A DNA stretch of 64,000 bases from Bradyrhizobium diazoefficiens (GCF_016616885.1 NZ_CP067102.1:248001-312000); one strand, 5' to 3'; shown: positions 1-10,151, counted from the first letter of the stretch. Translations and numbers: made by a program. Notes: generated by a model not told the origin, from the sequence alone.

Positions 1-1004
<1,004 letters not shown>

Positions 1005-1946
1005 ATGAAGCTGACCCGCCCCCTCGCCGCGCTCGCCCTCCTCGTTGCCTCGGCAACTCCGGCGCTTGCTGCCGATGCCGTCTACCCGCCCGGCTTACGT
1101 CTCGGCATGGTGCCGCTGGTCGGGCTGAACACGGCCAAGACCTTTCCGGGCTTCGAGAGCGAGGACGGCAGCGTCAAGGTGCTGATCACCGAGCTGCCGC
1201 CGGCGGCTTATGGCGAGGTCGTGGGCGCCCTCAATGCCAATCCGGCCGGCAACAACGGCGTCAAGCCGGACAAGATCGAGACACAAGCGGGCCTTGCCTA
1301 TTTCACCACCGAGAGTGGCAAGGCCGGCACGACCCTGGTGAAGCGCTATTCGATGATCGTGCCGGGCACCGGCTTTTCCGGCTACGTGGCGGTGCAGGTG
1401 CCCGAGAACGCGTCGAAGATCTACACCGACGACGCGGTGCGGCAGATGTTTGCGACCGCCGTGACCCGCAAGGAGGTGTCGGCTGACGAGCAGATCGGGC
1501 TGATGCCGTTCAAGATCACCGATCTCGCCGGCTTCAAGGACATCCGTACGCTGGTGCCGGGCTCGAGCCTCATCCTGGCCGACGGCAGCGAGAGCTCAGG
1601 CTATGAATCGAAGCCGTTCATCATCCTCGGCCTGATCGGCGCCACCCCGCAGCAGGCCGACGACCGCGCCCGCTTCGCCCAGGAAGCCGCGCTCCAGATC
1701 CCCGGCGTGCGCGAGTCCCGCGTCACCATGTCCGAGCCGATCCGCATCAACGGCCAGCCGGGCTTCGAGACCCGGATCGACGGCATCAGCGGCAAGGACA
1801 AGACCCCGGTGACCGTGGTGCAGTGGATCCGCTTCGCGCCCGGCGGCGCTTCGCTCCGCATCATCGCCAGCGCGCCGCGCGATCAATGGTCGGACGCCTT
1901 CACCCGCTTCCGCGCCGTGCGCGACGGCATCCAGCCGAAGGGTTAG
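1005..1946 (+). CDS. Exported protein of unknown function
   Basis: A 313-residue protein with a clear Sec signal peptide: MKLTR, then a hydrophobic stretch (LAALALLVASATPALA), with probable cleavage near residue 22-24. The mature part is predicted to be periplasmic. It is rich in alternating hydrophobic/charged stretches and has no membrane segment or catalytic motif that I recognise. A GTG at 999 is an alternative start two codons upstream; the ATG at 1005 was chosen because it begins a standard signal peptide. It is divergent from dnaK and followed by a palindromic repeat at 1972-2091. I cannot assign a function; it looks like a lineage-conserved hypothetical protein. Confidence 0.8.
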   Translation: MKLTRPLAALALLVASATPALAADAVYPPGLRLGMVPLVGLNTAKTFPGFESEDGSVKVLITELPPAAYGEVVGALNANPAGNNGVKPDKIETQAGLAYFTTESGKAGTTLVKRYSMIVPGTGFSGYVAVQVPENASKIYTDDAVRQMFATAVTRKEVSADEQIGLMPFKITDLAGFKDIRTLVPGSSLILADGSESSGYESKPFIILGLIGATPQQADDRARFAQEAALQIPGVRESRVTMSEPIRINGQPGFETRIDGISGKDKTPVTVVQWIRFAPGGASLRIIASAPRDQWSDAFTRFRAVRDGIQPKG

Positions 1947-1971
1947 GCGCCAGCCTTCCGACACACCCGGT

Positions 1972-2091
1972 GTCGTCCCGGCGAAGGCCGGGAGCCATAA
2001 CCACAGGGAGCGGTTTGGCGCGAGCTGGTAACCCGGAGTCTTCGTAAAACTATTGCTGCGGCGTATGGGTCCCGGCCTTCGCCGGGACGAC
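1972..2091. repeat. Palindromic intergenic repeat, family D
   Basis: The left arm GTCGTCCCGGCGAAGGCCGG begins at 1972 and is itself partly palindromic. Its complement (CCGGCCTTCGCCGGGACGAC) occupies 2072-2091. About 80 bp separate the arms. The element lies 3' of the exported-protein gene. A related hairpin occurs at 11522-11548 and a degenerate one at 46451-46475. It is probably a REP-type element, able to act as a transcript-end hairpin. Confidence 0.7.
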
Positions 2092-2218
2092 GATGTCGGT
2101 CAGTAGCCCAAGCGCTCATCAAAACCGGCTGCATTTTCGGGCTTCTGTTCGTACACGAACGGAATTAGGCTCCCCTCCATTGGATCAACTTTGAGATCAT
2201 CCTGGAGGGAGGCGGACA

Positions 2219-2941
2219 ATGCTTGATCGACGACAAATCTTGGCGGCGCTGGGGACCACGGCGCTCGCGAGCCTCGCTCCAACCGCACTTTTCGCAGCGG
2301 CCACGATCAAGCCGGATGACACCTCCGCGCTGCTCGTGATCGACGTGCAGAACTGCTTCCTGCCGGGCGGCAGCCTCGCGGTGAAGGAAGGCGAGCAGGT
2401 CGTGCCTGTCATCAACAGAATCGCGAAAGCGTTTTCGAACGTGGTGATGACGCAGGACTGGCACACGCCCGGCCACGTCTCGTTCGCGTCAGTGCATTCC
2501 GGCAAGAAGCCGTTCGAGACCATCGACCTGCCCTATGGCAAGCAGGTGCTGTGGCCCGACCATTGCGTGCAAGGCACTGACGGCGCCTCGCTGTCGAAGG
2601 ACCTCTCGATCCCGCAGGCCGAGCTGATCATCCGCAAGGGCTTTCACAAGGACGTCGACAGCTATTCGGCGTTCCTCGAAGCCGACGGCAAGACCTCGAC
2701 CGGACTTGCCGGCTACCTCAAGGGCCGCAAGATCAAGCGCGTCTTCGTTGCGGGTCTCGCGACGGATTTCTGCGTCGCCTGGACCGCACTCGATGCGCGC
2801 AAGGCGGGTTTTGAGGTCTATGTCGTGGAAGACGCCTGCCGCGGCATCGACAATCAGGGCTCGCTCGCCAAGGCCTGGGCCGACATGGCCAAGGCCGGCG
2901 TGAAGCGGATCCAGTCTGCGGATATCACGGCGAGCGCGTAA
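2219..2941 (+). CDS. pncA: Nicotinamidase/pyrazinamidase-type cysteine hydrolase with an N-terminal export-like segment
   Basis: Isochorismatase-fold amidohydrolase of 240 residues, expected to convert nicotinamide to nicotinate for NAD salvage. The catalytic triad matches the PncA family: Asp42 (in VIDVQN), Lys140 (in RKGFHKDVDSYS) and Cys185 (in ATDFCV). Metal ligands would be Asp80 and His82 (QDWH) and His115 (WPDHCVQ). The first ~28 residues are extra compared with cytoplasmic PncA: LDRRQIL followed by a hydrophobic Ala/Leu stretch and an AxA-like site, resembling a twin-arginine signal. A strong ribosome site (GGAGGGAGGCGG) precedes the ATG at 2219, supporting this start. The enzyme may therefore be periplasmic, which is unusual for this family. 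Confidence 0.9.
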   Translation: MLDRRQILAALGTTALASLAPTALFAAATIKPDDTSALLVIDVQNCFLPGGSLAVKEGEQVVPVINRIAKAFSNVVMTQDWHTPGHVSFASVHSGKKPFETIDLPYGKQVLWPDHCVQGTDGASLSKDLSIPQAELIIRKGFHKDVDSYSAFLEADGKTSTGLAGYLKGRKIKRVFVAGLATDFCVAWTALDARKAGFEVYVVEDACRGIDNQGSLAKAWADMAKAGVKRIQSADITASA

Positions 2942-2953
2942 GGTTTTCGCGCA

Positions 2954-2993
2954 GTCATTCCGGGACGGTCCGAAGGACCGGACCCGGAATGAC
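2954..2993. terminator. Hairpin between convergent pncA and grpE
   Basis: Inverted repeat GTCATTCCGGG (2954-2964) and CCCGGAATGAC (2983-2993), with a smaller nested stem GGTCC/GGACC. It sits just after the pncA stop and before the grpE stop on the opposite strand, so it could end transcription both ways. There is no U-tract, so it may simply be a REP-like element. Confidence 0.5.
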
Positions 2994-3023
2994 ATCTCAA
3001 TTGCAGAACGCGGCTGACGCCGC

Positions 3024-3629
3024 TCAGTTCGCTTCGTTGCTGTTCGCCGCGGGCGCGGGCTTCGCGCCACCCTTGGCGACGCCAACCAGCGCCGGACGCA
3101 GCACGCGGTCGCCGATGGTGTAACCGGCCTGCATGACCTGCACGACGGTGCCTGCGGGCACCGACGCGTCCGGCACCTCGTACATCGCCTGCTGGAAGTT
3201 CGGATCGAACTTCTGGCCCTGCGGATCAAACTTCTTCACGCCGTGCTTTTCCAGCGCGTTGAGCAGCGAGCGCTCGGTCAGCTCGACGCCCTCGATCAGC
3301 GCGATCAGGCCGGGATCGGCCGCGGCACGCGCTTCGGCCGGAACGGCGTCGAGCGCGCGCTGAAGATTGTCGGCGATGTCGAGCACGTCGCGGGCAAAGC
3401 CGGTGACGCCGTAGAGCTTGGAGTCCGCGACCTCCTTGGCGGTGCGCTTGCGCAGATTTTCCATCTCGGCCAGCGTCCGCAGCATGCGGTCGCGCGCCTC
3501 GGCGGCTTCCTTCTGCAGCAATTCCACAGAATCGGGCTCGGGATCGTCGGGCATGATGTAGGGTTTCGACACCACGGGCTCGCCGGTCTCAGCACTCGTG
3601 TCTTCGGGTTGCCGGTCTCGATCGGTCAT
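3024..3629 (-). CDS. grpE: GrpE, nucleotide exchange factor for DnaK
   Basis: A 201-residue cytoplasmic co-chaperone that releases ADP from DnaK. It has a charged, disordered N-terminus (~residues 1-35), a long coiled-coil helix with family-typical [16 protein letters not shown], and a C-terminal beta domain with [19 protein letters not shown]. The ATG at 3629 was preferred over an in-frame start 24 codons upstream because an AAGAGAG ribosome site lies just before it and the length fits GrpE. It lies 98 bp downstream of hrcA on the same strand, the usual heat-shock pairing. The C-terminal tail is Ala/Asn-rich. Confidence 0.97.
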   Translation of the reverse strand: MTDRDRQPEDTSAETGEPVVSKPYIMPDDPEPDSVELLQKEAAEARDRMLRTLAEMENLRKRTAKEVADSKLYGVTGFARDVLDIADNLQRALDAVPAEARAAADPGLIALIEGVELTERSLLNALEKHGVKKFDPQGQKFDPNFQQAMYEVPDASVPAGTVVQVMQAGYTIGDRVLRPALVGVAKGGAKPAPAANSNEAN

Positions 3630-3727
3630 CGGCTCTCTTTTCGAACTGGTCTTACGGGATTTTGCTGGCCCGGATATCGTGCTTCGGGCGCTGAAAATCA
3701 AGCGCCCGTGATCGGCTGAAATGCCGG

Positions 3728-4816
3728 TCAGCCCCCCAGCAGGCGGCTGACGATGCGGGCGGCGTAGTCCACAGTCGGGATGACGCGGGCATAATTCAGC
3801 CGCGTCGGTCCGATCACGCCCAAAACGCCGACGATACGGCCGGCCGCATCCTGATAGGGCGAGATGATGGTGGAGGAGCCCGACAGCGAGAACAGCTTGT
3901 TCTCGCTGCCAATGAAGATCCGCACCCCTTCGGCAGTTTCGGCGCGCCCCAGCAGGTCGATCACGCCGCGCTTGGTCTCGAGATCGTCGAACAACAAGCG
4001 AACACGCTCGAGATCCTCCAGCGCGTGCAGATCCTCCAGCAGATTGGCGTGGCCGCGGACGATGAGCTGGCGGTCCTCGTTCTCGCCGCCCGACCAGCTC
4101 GCGATCCCGGCCGAGATCACCTTTTGGGCCAATTGATCGAGCTCGGCACGGGCTTCTCCGAGCGCGGTTTCCAGCTCGAGCCGCGCCTCGGCGAGCGTCC
4201 GGCCGCGAATCCGCGCATTGAGGAAATTGCCGGCTTCGATGATGGCCGAGGAGGGAACTCCCGGCGGCAGCGTCAGCACGCGATTTTCGACCTGACCGTC
4301 CTCGCCGACCAGGATCACCAGCGCCTTCTCGGGTTCTAGCCGGACGAATTCGATGTGCTTCAGCCGCGCATTGGACTTCGGCGTCAACACCACCGCAGCA
4401 GCGCGCGTCAGGCCGGAGAGCCGGGTCAACGCCTGATCCAGCGCCGCCTCCACCGATTGGGCGTGACCGACGCTGGCGAGCTGGCTCTGGATCGACTGCC
4501 GTTCGGCCTCGGTGAGATCGCCGACCTGCATCAGGGCGTCGACGAAGAAGCGCAGGCCGAGTTCCGTCGGCAGCCGGCCGGCGGACGTGTGCGGAGCATA
4601 GATCAGGCCAAGCTGTTCCAGATCGGCCATGACATTGCGGACCGAGGCCGGCGACAGCGGCATCGCGATCAGCCGCGAAATATTGCGCGAGCCCACCGGC
4701 TCGCCGGTCGCGAGGTAGCTTTCGACAATTTGACGAAAGATGTCGCGGGAACGCTCGTTGAGCTGGGCGAGGCCTGCGCGCGGCGCGATCAGATGGATCG
4801 GATCGTGATGGGCCAC
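3728..4816 (-). CDS. hrcA: Heat-inducible transcription repressor HrcA
   Basis: A 362-residue repressor that in other bacteria binds CIRCE operators of groE/dnaK operons and is kept active by GroEL. The N-terminal winged helix (about residues 18-90; [20 protein letters not shown] and [17 protein letters not shown]) is followed by the GAF-like and dimerisation domains; NKLFSLSG and [20 protein letters not shown] are HrcA hallmarks. It starts at a GTG (4814-4816) with a GAGGAG site upstream. It is divergent from rph and upstream of grpE. No CIRCE element was found in the window, so its targets are presumably elsewhere. Confidence 0.97.
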   Translation of the reverse strand: MAHHDPIHLIAPRAGLAQLNERSRDIFRQIVESYLATGEPVGSRNISRLIAMPLSPASVRNVMADLEQLGLIYAPHTSAGRLPTELGLRFFVDALMQVGDLTEAERQSIQSQLASVGHAQSVEAALDQALTRLSGLTRAAAVVLTPKSNARLKHIEFVRLEPEKALVILVGEDGQVENRVLTLPPGVPSSAIIEAGNFLNARIRGRTLAEARLELETALGEARAELDQLAQKVISAGIASWSGGENEDRQLIVRGHANLLEDLHALEDLERVRLLFDDLETKRGVIDLLGRAETAEGVRIFIGSENKLFSLSGSSTIISPYQDAAGRIVGVLGVIGPTRLNYARVIPTVDYAARIVSRLLGG

Positions 4817-4995
4817 AGGATAACTCCTCTCAGATACTCATAATTTGTCCATCCCGGACCGTTCTGACAAGCGTGGCTTTTGCGGAGATGAAATCGAGGG
4901 GTGAATAAGGCCTGATCTTCCCCCTTGCCGCCCACCCTCACCCCACCTACAAGCACCGCGAATAGCCCTTTTCCGTGAGTTTTGGAGGATTTCCC

Positions 4996-5709
4996 ATGCG
5001 GCCGAGCCGCCGTGCGCCCGACGAATTGCGCCCCGTGACGCTTGAGCGTGGCGTGGTCAAATATGCGGAAGGGTCCTGCCTCGTGAAATTCGGCGACACC
5101 CATGTGCTGGTCACCGCCACGCTGGAAGACCGCCTGCCGCCTTGGCTGAAGGGCCAGGGCCGCGGCTGGGTCACTGCCGAATACGGCATGCTGCCGCGCG
5201 CGACCTCCGAACGCACCCGCCGCGAAGCCGCCGCCGGCAAGCAGAGCGGCCGCACCGTCGAGATTCAGCGCCTGATCGGGCGTTCGTTGCGCACCATCGT
5301 CGATCTCGAAGCACTCGGTGAGCGCCAGATCACGGTCGATTGCGACGTGCTCCAGGCCGACGGCGGCACCCGCACTGCCTCGATCACTGGCGCCTGGGTC
5401 GCGCTCGCCGACTGCATCAACTGGATGAAGACGCGCAACATGATCAAGGCCAACGTGATGCGCGACAACGTCGCCGCGATCTCCTGTGGCATCTACAAGG
5501 GCGCACCGGTGCTGGACCTCGACTATGCCGAGGATTCGGAAGCCGAGACCGACGCCAATTTCGTCATGACCGGCGATGGCCGTATCATCGAAGTGCAGGG
5601 CACCGCGGAACGCGAGCCGTTCACGCAGGACGAGTTCCTGGCGCTGATCGCCTTGGCGCAAAAAGGCATCGCGCGTCTCGTGGACTTGCAGAAACTCGCT
5701 GTCGCGTAG
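4996..5709 (+). CDS. rph: Ribonuclease PH
   Basis: Phosphorolytic 3'-to-5' exonuclease that trims tRNA 3' ends; 237 residues, the usual length. Motifs: [13 protein letters not shown] at the N-terminus, [14 protein letters not shown] (about 58-70), the phosphate-binding [15 protein letters not shown] (85-99), and the acidic [15 protein letters not shown] stretch that holds the catalytic aspartates. The ATG at 4996 was chosen because TTGGAGG lies 8-10 bases before it and the protein starts as in orthologues; an ATG 21 bases upstream is unlikely. It is divergent from hrcA and 11 bp upstream of rdgB, so the two are probably co-transcribed. Confidence 0.97.
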   Translation: MRPSRRAPDELRPVTLERGVVKYAEGSCLVKFGDTHVLVTATLEDRLPPWLKGQGRGWVTAEYGMLPRATSERTRREAAAGKQSGRTVEIQRLIGRSLRTIVDLEALGERQITVDCDVLQADGGTRTASITGAWVALADCINWMKTRNMIKANVMRDNVAAISCGIYKGAPVLDLDYAEDSEAETDANFVMTGDGRIIEVQGTAEREPFTQDEFLALIALAQKGIARLVDLQKLAVA

Positions 5710-5720
5710 TCAATAGGCCC

Positions 5721-6356
5721 ATGCACCGCCGAATCACCGGAAAGCTCGTCATCGCGACCCACAATCCCGGCAAGCTCGCCGAGATGAAGGAGCTGCTCGC
5801 GCCTCACGGCATCGAGGTGGTGTCGGCCGGTGAGCTCGATTTGCCCGAGCCCGAAGAAACCGGCAACGATTTCCGCAGCAATGCCGCGATCAAGGCGATC
5901 GCGGCGGCGCAGGCGACGAAGTTGCCCGCTTTCGCCGATGATTCCGGCATCGTGGTCGACGCGCTTGACGGCGCGCCCGGCATCTACAGCGCGCGCTGGG
6001 CCGGACCGTCCAAGGATTTCGCCGCGGCGATGGCGCAGATCGAGCGGCTGTTGCAGGAGCGTGGCGCCACCACGCCGGACAGGCGCAAAGCGCATTTCGT
6101 CTCCGCGCTCTGCGTCGCCTGGCCTGACGGTCATCTCGAAGAGGTCGATGCGCGCGTCGACGGCACGCTGGTCTGGCCGCCGCGCGGCGCTTCCGGTTTC
6201 GGCTACGATCCGATGTTTTTGCCTGATGGTTACGACCGCAGCTTCGGCGAGATGGAAAGCATCGAGAAGCACGGCCTGCCGCCGCTCGGACTCGGCCTGT
6301 CGCACCGCGCCCGCGCCTTCGTAAAACTGGCGGAGATCTGCCTTGAGCCGCGCTAA
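5721..6356 (+). CDS. rdgB: dITP/XTP pyrophosphatase (HAM1/RdgB)
   Basis: House-cleaning nucleotide pyrophosphatase that hydrolyses dITP, XTP and ITP to monophosphates; 211 residues. Signature segments include [11 protein letters not shown] near the N-terminus, [22 protein letters not shown] in the middle, and [20 protein letters not shown] plus LSHRARA near the C-terminus. The ATG at 5721 fits the family start. The 3' end overlaps hemW by 14 bases, so translation of the two is probably coupled. Confidence 0.96.
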   Translation: MHRRITGKLVIATHNPGKLAEMKELLAPHGIEVVSAGELDLPEPEETGNDFRSNAAIKAIAAAQATKLPAFADDSGIVVDALDGAPGIYSARWAGPSKDFAAAMAQIERLLQERGATTPDRRKAHFVSALCVAWPDGHLEEVDARVDGTLVWPPRGASGFGYDPMFLPDGYDRSFGEMESIEKHGLPPLGLGLSHRARAFVKLAEICLEPR

Positions 6357-7497
6357 GGAAGCCTTTGGCGTCTACGTGCACTGGCCGTTCTGCCTGTCGA
6401 AGTGCCCCTATTGCGACTTCAACAGCCATGTCCGCCACGCCGCGATCGACGAGGCGCGATTTGCATCCGCCTTCGCCCGCGAGATCGAAACGACCGCACA
6501 GCGCTCGCCCGGCCGAGAGGTCACCTCGATCTTCCTCGGCGGCGGCACGCCGTCGTTGATGCAGCCGGCAACCGTCGGCGCTGTGCTCGACTCCATCGGC
6601 AAGCACTGGCGTGTTGCCAACGACGTCGAAGTGACGCTCGAGGCGAACCCGACCAGCGTCGAAGCCACGCGCTTTGCCGGCTATCGCGCCGCCGGCGTCA
6701 ACCGCGTCTCGCTCGGCGTGCAGGCGCTCGACGACGCCTCGCTGAAGGCGCTGGGCCGCATGCACAGCGCGCGCGAGGCGCTCGATGCGGTCGCGATCGC
6801 GCGCCGCTCGTTCGATCGTTACTCGTTCGATCTGATCTACGCCCGTCCCGACCAGATGCCGGCGATGTGGGCCGATGAGCTGCGCCTCGCGATCGATGAG
6901 GCGGCCGAGCATCTGTCGCTCTATCAACTGACCATCGAAGAAGGCACACCGTTCTTCGGCCTGCACCAGGCCGGCAAGCTGAAGACGCCGGACGAAGCGG
7001 TCGCACGCGCGCTCTATGACGTGACGCAGGAAACCTGCGACAAGCTCGGCCTGCCCGCTTACGAGATTTCAAATCACGCGCGGCGCGGCGCCGAGTGCCG
7101 GCACAATCTCGTGTACTGGCGCGGCGAGGAATATGCCGGCATCGGTCCCGGCGCGCACGGCCGCCTCGACATCGACGGTATCAGGCACGCCACAGCCACC
7201 GAGAAGCGTCCCGAAGCCTGGCTGATGCGCGTCGAAAGCAGCGGCCATGGTGTCGTCACCGACGACCTCCTCAACAGCGAAGAACGCGCCGACGAATTCT
7301 TGCTGATGGGATTGCGCCTCGCCGAAGGCATCGACCCCGAGCGCTACAGAGCCCTCTCCGGCCGCCCGCTCGATCCCAAGCGTATCGCGCTGTTGCGCGA
7401 GGAAGGCGCCATCACCGTCGACACCAGCGGCCGCTTGCGCGTCACGAGCAGCGGATTCCCGGTGCTGGACGCCGTGGTCGCGGATCTCGCGGCGTAA
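6343..7497 (+). CDS. hemW: Radical SAM protein HemW (oxygen-independent coproporphyrinogen oxidase-like)
   Basis: A 384-residue radical SAM enzyme. HemW proteins act as heme chaperones, although often annotated as HemN-like coproporphyrinogen oxidases. Cys17, Cys21 and Cys24 form the CxxxCxxC iron-sulfur motif (CLSKCPYC); [11 protein letters not shown] and NRVSLGVQA follow as in the family. It lacks the extra N-terminal segment of true HemN. Translation most likely begins at the TTG at 6343, inside the end of rdgB. The stop codon (7495-7497) lies in the left arm of a 30-bp perfect inverted repeat. Confidence 0.94.
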   Translation: MSRAKEAFGVYVHWPFCLSKCPYCDFNSHVRHAAIDEARFASAFAREIETTAQRSPGREVTSIFLGGGTPSLMQPATVGAVLDSIGKHWRVANDVEVTLEANPTSVEATRFAGYRAAGVNRVSLGVQALDDASLKALGRMHSAREALDAVAIARRSFDRYSFDLIYARPDQMPAMWADELRLAIDEAAEHLSLYQLTIEEGTPFFGLHQAGKLKTPDEAVARALYDVTQETCDKLGLPAYEISNHARRGAECRHNLVYWRGEEYAGIGPGAHGRLDIDGIRHATATEKRPEAWLMRVESSGHGVVTDDLLNSEERADEFLLMGLRLAEGIDPERYRALSGRPLDPKRIALLREEGAITVDTSGRLRVTSSGFPVLDAVVADLAA

Positions 7498-7620
7498 CGA
7501 GATCTCGTAGGGTGGGCAAAGCGAAGCGTGCCCACCAATTTCATGCGGATTCGTTGAGAGATGGTGGGCAACGGCGCGCAAGCGCGCGTCTTTGCCCACC
7601 CTACGAGATCTCGTTACGCC
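7491..7620. repeat. Large perfect inverted repeat (family A) spanning the stops of two convergent genes
   Basis: The 30 bases at 7491-7520 are exactly the reverse complement of 7591-7620. The inner part contains further complementary segments (GCCCACCA at about 7531-7538 and TGGTGGGC at 7562-7569; GCGCGCAAGCGCGC near 7574-7587). The hemW stop (7495-7497) and the stop of the opposite-strand gene (7614-7616) both lie within the arms. It could form a long hairpin in either transcript and act as a bidirectional terminator or RNA stabiliser. The GTAGGGTGGG core is shared with 45411-45501 and 58214-58301. Confidence 0.85.
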
Positions 7621-8849
7621 CCAAAGCTCTTCGGCGAACCGGCCACCGCCACACCGCCGCCCGTCGTCACCTTCATCACCGCGAGCCCGCGCTCATTGGT
7701 GCCGTCGGCGCGGAAGCGGAACAGGCCGTCGATGCCAGCGAAACCGGAGGGGTTGGTGAGCACGTCGGACGAGAAGCGCGTGGTGCCCTGCGTGCGCGCG
7801 AGCGCTGCGACGAGCGCGACCGCGTCGTAGGCGAGTGTCGCGGTGCGGATCGGCTCGGCGCCGTATTTGGTGCGATAGCGGCCGGCGAAGGCGCGGAAGC
7901 CGGCCGGATCCGGCGCGGCGTAGAGGCCGCCTTGCAGCGCCGGGCTGGCATAGACACGCGGGCTGTCCCACAGGCCGGTGCCGAGCAGCTGGATGTTGCG
8001 CAGATTCGCGCCCGCCGCGGTCATCGCATCCGCCACCGTGACGACGGCATCGCCGTCGTCGGCAATGAACAGCGCATCCGCGCTGCCGAGCTGCTGCGCC
8101 ACAGTGCGTGCCGGCGTGGCGCGATCGGCGCCATATTTCTCGAACGCGACGATGCGTCCGCCGCGCCGGGGCACCGCGGCCTTCACCGCGGCTTCGACCA
8201 CATTGCCATAGGCGTTGTCGGGCACGAGCACGGCGACGGAGCGTTTTCCGATGCTGGAAGAATATTCGATGATGCGATTGACGTCGGACTCCGGCAGGAA
8301 GCTCAAGAGATAGACGCCGCGGCCGGCGATGCTCGAATCCGTCGAGAACGCCATCACCGAGATGCCGCGCGTGCGCGCGACCTGCGCCACGGCCGGGACC
8401 GACTGTGCGAACAGCGGCCCCAGAATGATCTCGGCGCCTTCGTCGAGCGCCTGCTGCGCGCCGGCCTGCGCGCCCTGCGGGCTGCCATTGTCATCCTTGA
8501 TCAGGAGCTGGATGTTCGGGTTCTGAAACTCGGCCAGCGCCATCTCGGCGGCGTTACGCATGGACTGCGCGGCGAGCCCGGCATTGCCGGCGGCCGAGAG
8601 CGGCAGGATCACGGCCACCTTCACCCCGCCGGTGCCGGCGGTCGTCGCCTGCTGTGGCGGCCCGGCTGGCTGGGCCGGCGGCGGCGAGGAGCTCGAGAAC
8701 GGATTGGAAAACTGGCTGAGGCTCTGCTGCACGCCGGCGCAGGCCGACAGCAGGGGCGCGCCGAGCAGCAGGCCAAGCGCACTCCGCCGGGTCGCCCCCG
8801 AGAAACGGGGCCCCTGAACGGAAGACTTCAGATCATGCGGGCCGACCAT
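7614..8849 (-). CDS. Lipoprotein of the penicillin-binding protein activator (LpoA-like) family, periplasmic-binding fold
   Basis: A 411-residue probable lipoprotein: residues 21-37 (RRSALGLLLGAPLLSAC) form a signal peptide with a lipobox and Cys37 as the lipidated residue. A Pro/Ser-rich linker (~residues 48-70) leads into a type I periplasmic-binding fold (VKVAVILPLSAAGNAG onward), related to LpoA/YraM and to Leu/Ile/Val-binding proteins. In Escherichia coli, LpoA stimulates PBP1A. The neighbourhood here, divergent from rsmI and yraN, matches the yraM-yraL-yraN order and supports the assignment. The start at 8849 is preferred over one 12 codons upstream because AGAAGAGAAG precedes it. Confidence 0.88.
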   Translation of the reverse strand: MVGPHDLKSSVQGPRFSGATRRSALGLLLGAPLLSACAGVQQSLSQFSNPFSSSSPPPAQPAGPPQQATTAGTGGVKVAVILPLSAAGNAGLAAQSMRNAAEMALAEFQNPNIQLLIKDDNGSPQGAQAGAQQALDEGAEIILGPLFAQSVPAVAQVARTRGISVMAFSTDSSIAGRGVYLLSFLPESDVNRIIEYSSSIGKRSVAVLVPDNAYGNVVEAAVKAAVPRRGGRIVAFEKYGADRATPARTVAQQLGSADALFIADDGDAVVTVADAMTAAGANLRNIQLLGTGLWDSPRVYASPALQGGLYAAPDPAGFRAFAGRYRTKYGAEPIRTATLAYDAVALVAALARTQGTTRFSSDVLTNPSGFAGIDGLFRFRADGTNERGLAVMKVTTGGGVAVAGSPKSFGA

Positions 8850-9075
8850 GGCAGCTTCTCTTCTGACCGGCCGTTGGCCAGCCAATCACAACACTCTTGT
8901 CCACGACACAAGCCGCGGATTCAGGCATATTGTCGGCAAATAGTTAACCAAAACAAAAGGATAATGACCGCTTAACGCGGCAATCTTCCATTCCTGGCTG
9001 GCTGCTCGCCGTCCGTCATCCAACATCAAGGCGGGGTTTCCGCCGCGAATATGGCGCTGACGCTTCATTCCCGAG

Positions 9076-9104
9076 GGAATGTGATGCCGGATGGATCACA
9101 TTCC
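9076..9104. promoter_or_regulatory. Inverted repeat, possible operator upstream of rsmI
   Basis: Perfect 10-bp arms GGAATGTGAT (9076-9085) and ATCACATTCC (9095-9104) flank a 9-base spacer. The TGTGA/TCACA core resembles CRP/FNR half-sites, but the spacing is 11 bases between cores rather than 6, so it is not a standard CRP site. The role is unknown. Confidence 0.4.
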
Positions 9105-9137
9105 AGTCCTTCCTCGTCCCGTTCAGTATGTTGGCTC

Positions 9138-9185
9138 GGCACGATCTTTTTCGAAGGAGCGGTTCCCAGCCCCGGGGATCATGCC
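9138..9185. repeat. Degenerate copy of repeat family C
   Basis: Begins GGCACGATCTTTTTCG and ends GGGGATCATGCC, matching the ends of the elements at 17179-17227 and 19818-19866, with a diverged centre. It lies directly upstream of rsmI. Confidence 0.5.
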
Positions 9186-9200
9186 TAAGTTCGAATCATT

Positions 9201-10151
9201 ATGCGCGCAAAGCCGGCCCCAACAAATACGACTGAAGCTACGGACGCCGCCCCGCGCGGTTTCTCCATCGACGCCCATCGGCTCGCGGCGCCGAAGCCGG
9301 CGGCCGGCCTCTATCTGGTCGCGACCCCGATCGGCAATCTCGGCGACATCACGCTACGCGCGCTCCAGACACTGGCCGGGGTCGACGTCATCGCCTGCGA
9401 GGACACCCGGATCACGCGGCGCCTGACCGAGCGCTACGACATCTCGGCGCAGCTCAAGCAATATCACGAGCACAATGCCGAGGCCGCCCGCCCAAGGATC
9501 CTGGAGGCGCTGGCCGCAGGCGGCTCGGTCGCGCTGGTCTCGGATGCCGGCACGCCGCTGATCTCCGATCCCGGTTACAAGCTGGTGCGCGAGGTCTGCG
9601 CCGCCGGCCATGCGGTCTATGCACTGCCGGGCCCGTCCTCGGTGCTGGCGGCACTGTCGGTTGCGGCCCTGCCGACCGACCGCTTCTTCTTCGAGGGATT
9701 TTTGCCGTCGAAATCCGCCGCGCGGCGGTCGCGCCTCACCGAACTTGCCCGCATCGACGCAACGCTGGTGATGTTCGAATCCGGCAACCGGGTGCAAGAT
9801 ACGCTTGCCGAACTCGCCGAGATCATGGGCACACGCGAGGCCGCGATCTGCCGCGAGCTGACAAAACTGCACGAGGAGATTTCGCGCGCGACGCTCGATG
9901 AGCTGGCGCGCGAGGCGGATTCGCTGGAGACGCGCGGCGAATTCGTGCTGGTGATCGCTCCGCCTGCCGCCGATGCCGACGTGCTGACAGCGGACGCGCT
10001 GGACGAGGTCCTGCGCGAGCAGCTCGCTGTCCACAGCGTCAAGGATGCCGTGGCGCATGCGGTCGCGCTTTCGGGGCGGCCGCGCCGCGAGGTCTATGCC
10101 CGCGCGCTCGAGCTCGCCAAAGATTTGCGGGGCGGCGATGGCGAAGACTGA
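9201..10151 (+). CDS. rsmI: 16S rRNA 2'-O-ribose C1402 methyltransferase RsmI
   Basis: SAM-dependent methyltransferase of 316 residues acting on C1402 in the decoding centre of 16S rRNA. Family motifs: [20 protein letters not shown] (about 35-54), [27 protein letters not shown] and [17 protein letters not shown], then FEGFLPSK. The N-terminal ~33 residues before LYLVATPIG are longer than in E. coli and look unstructured. Its 3' end overlaps the next gene by 14 bases, as in the conserved rsmI-yraN pair. Confidence 0.96.
   Translation: MRAKPAPTNTTEATDAAPRGFSIDAHRLAAPKPAAGLYLVATPIGNLGDITLRALQTLAGVDVIACEDTRITRRLTERYDISAQLKQYHEHNAEAARPRILEALAAGGSVALVSDAGTPLISDPGYKLVREVCAAGHAVYALPGPSSVLAALSVAALPTDRFFFEGFLPSKSAARRSRLTELARIDATLVMFESGNRVQDTLAELAEIMGTREAAICRELTKLHEEISRATLDELAREADSLETRGEFVLVIAPPAADADVLTADALDEVLREQLAVHSVKDAVAHAVALSGRPRREVYARALELAKDLRGGDGED

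Larger units (their letters stand above)
8850..9200. other. Divergent intergenic region between the LpoA-like gene and rsmI
   Basis: This 351-bp stretch contains an AT-richer part (8920-8975) likely to hold promoters for one or both genes, a 10-bp-arm inverted repeat at 9076-9104 and a degenerate copy of the family C repeat at 9138-9185. I see no open reading frame or RNA gene in it. Confidence 0.6.

Noticed and set aside
3591..3600. A CAGCACTC sequence resembling a CIRCE half-site
   Set aside because: It lies inside the grpE coding region and has no complementary half at the required spacing, so it is not a CIRCE element.
7095..8975. A 626-codon open frame opposite the LpoA-like gene
   Set aside because: The opposite strand has a lipoprotein signal, a ribosome site and a recognised fold; this frame has neither.
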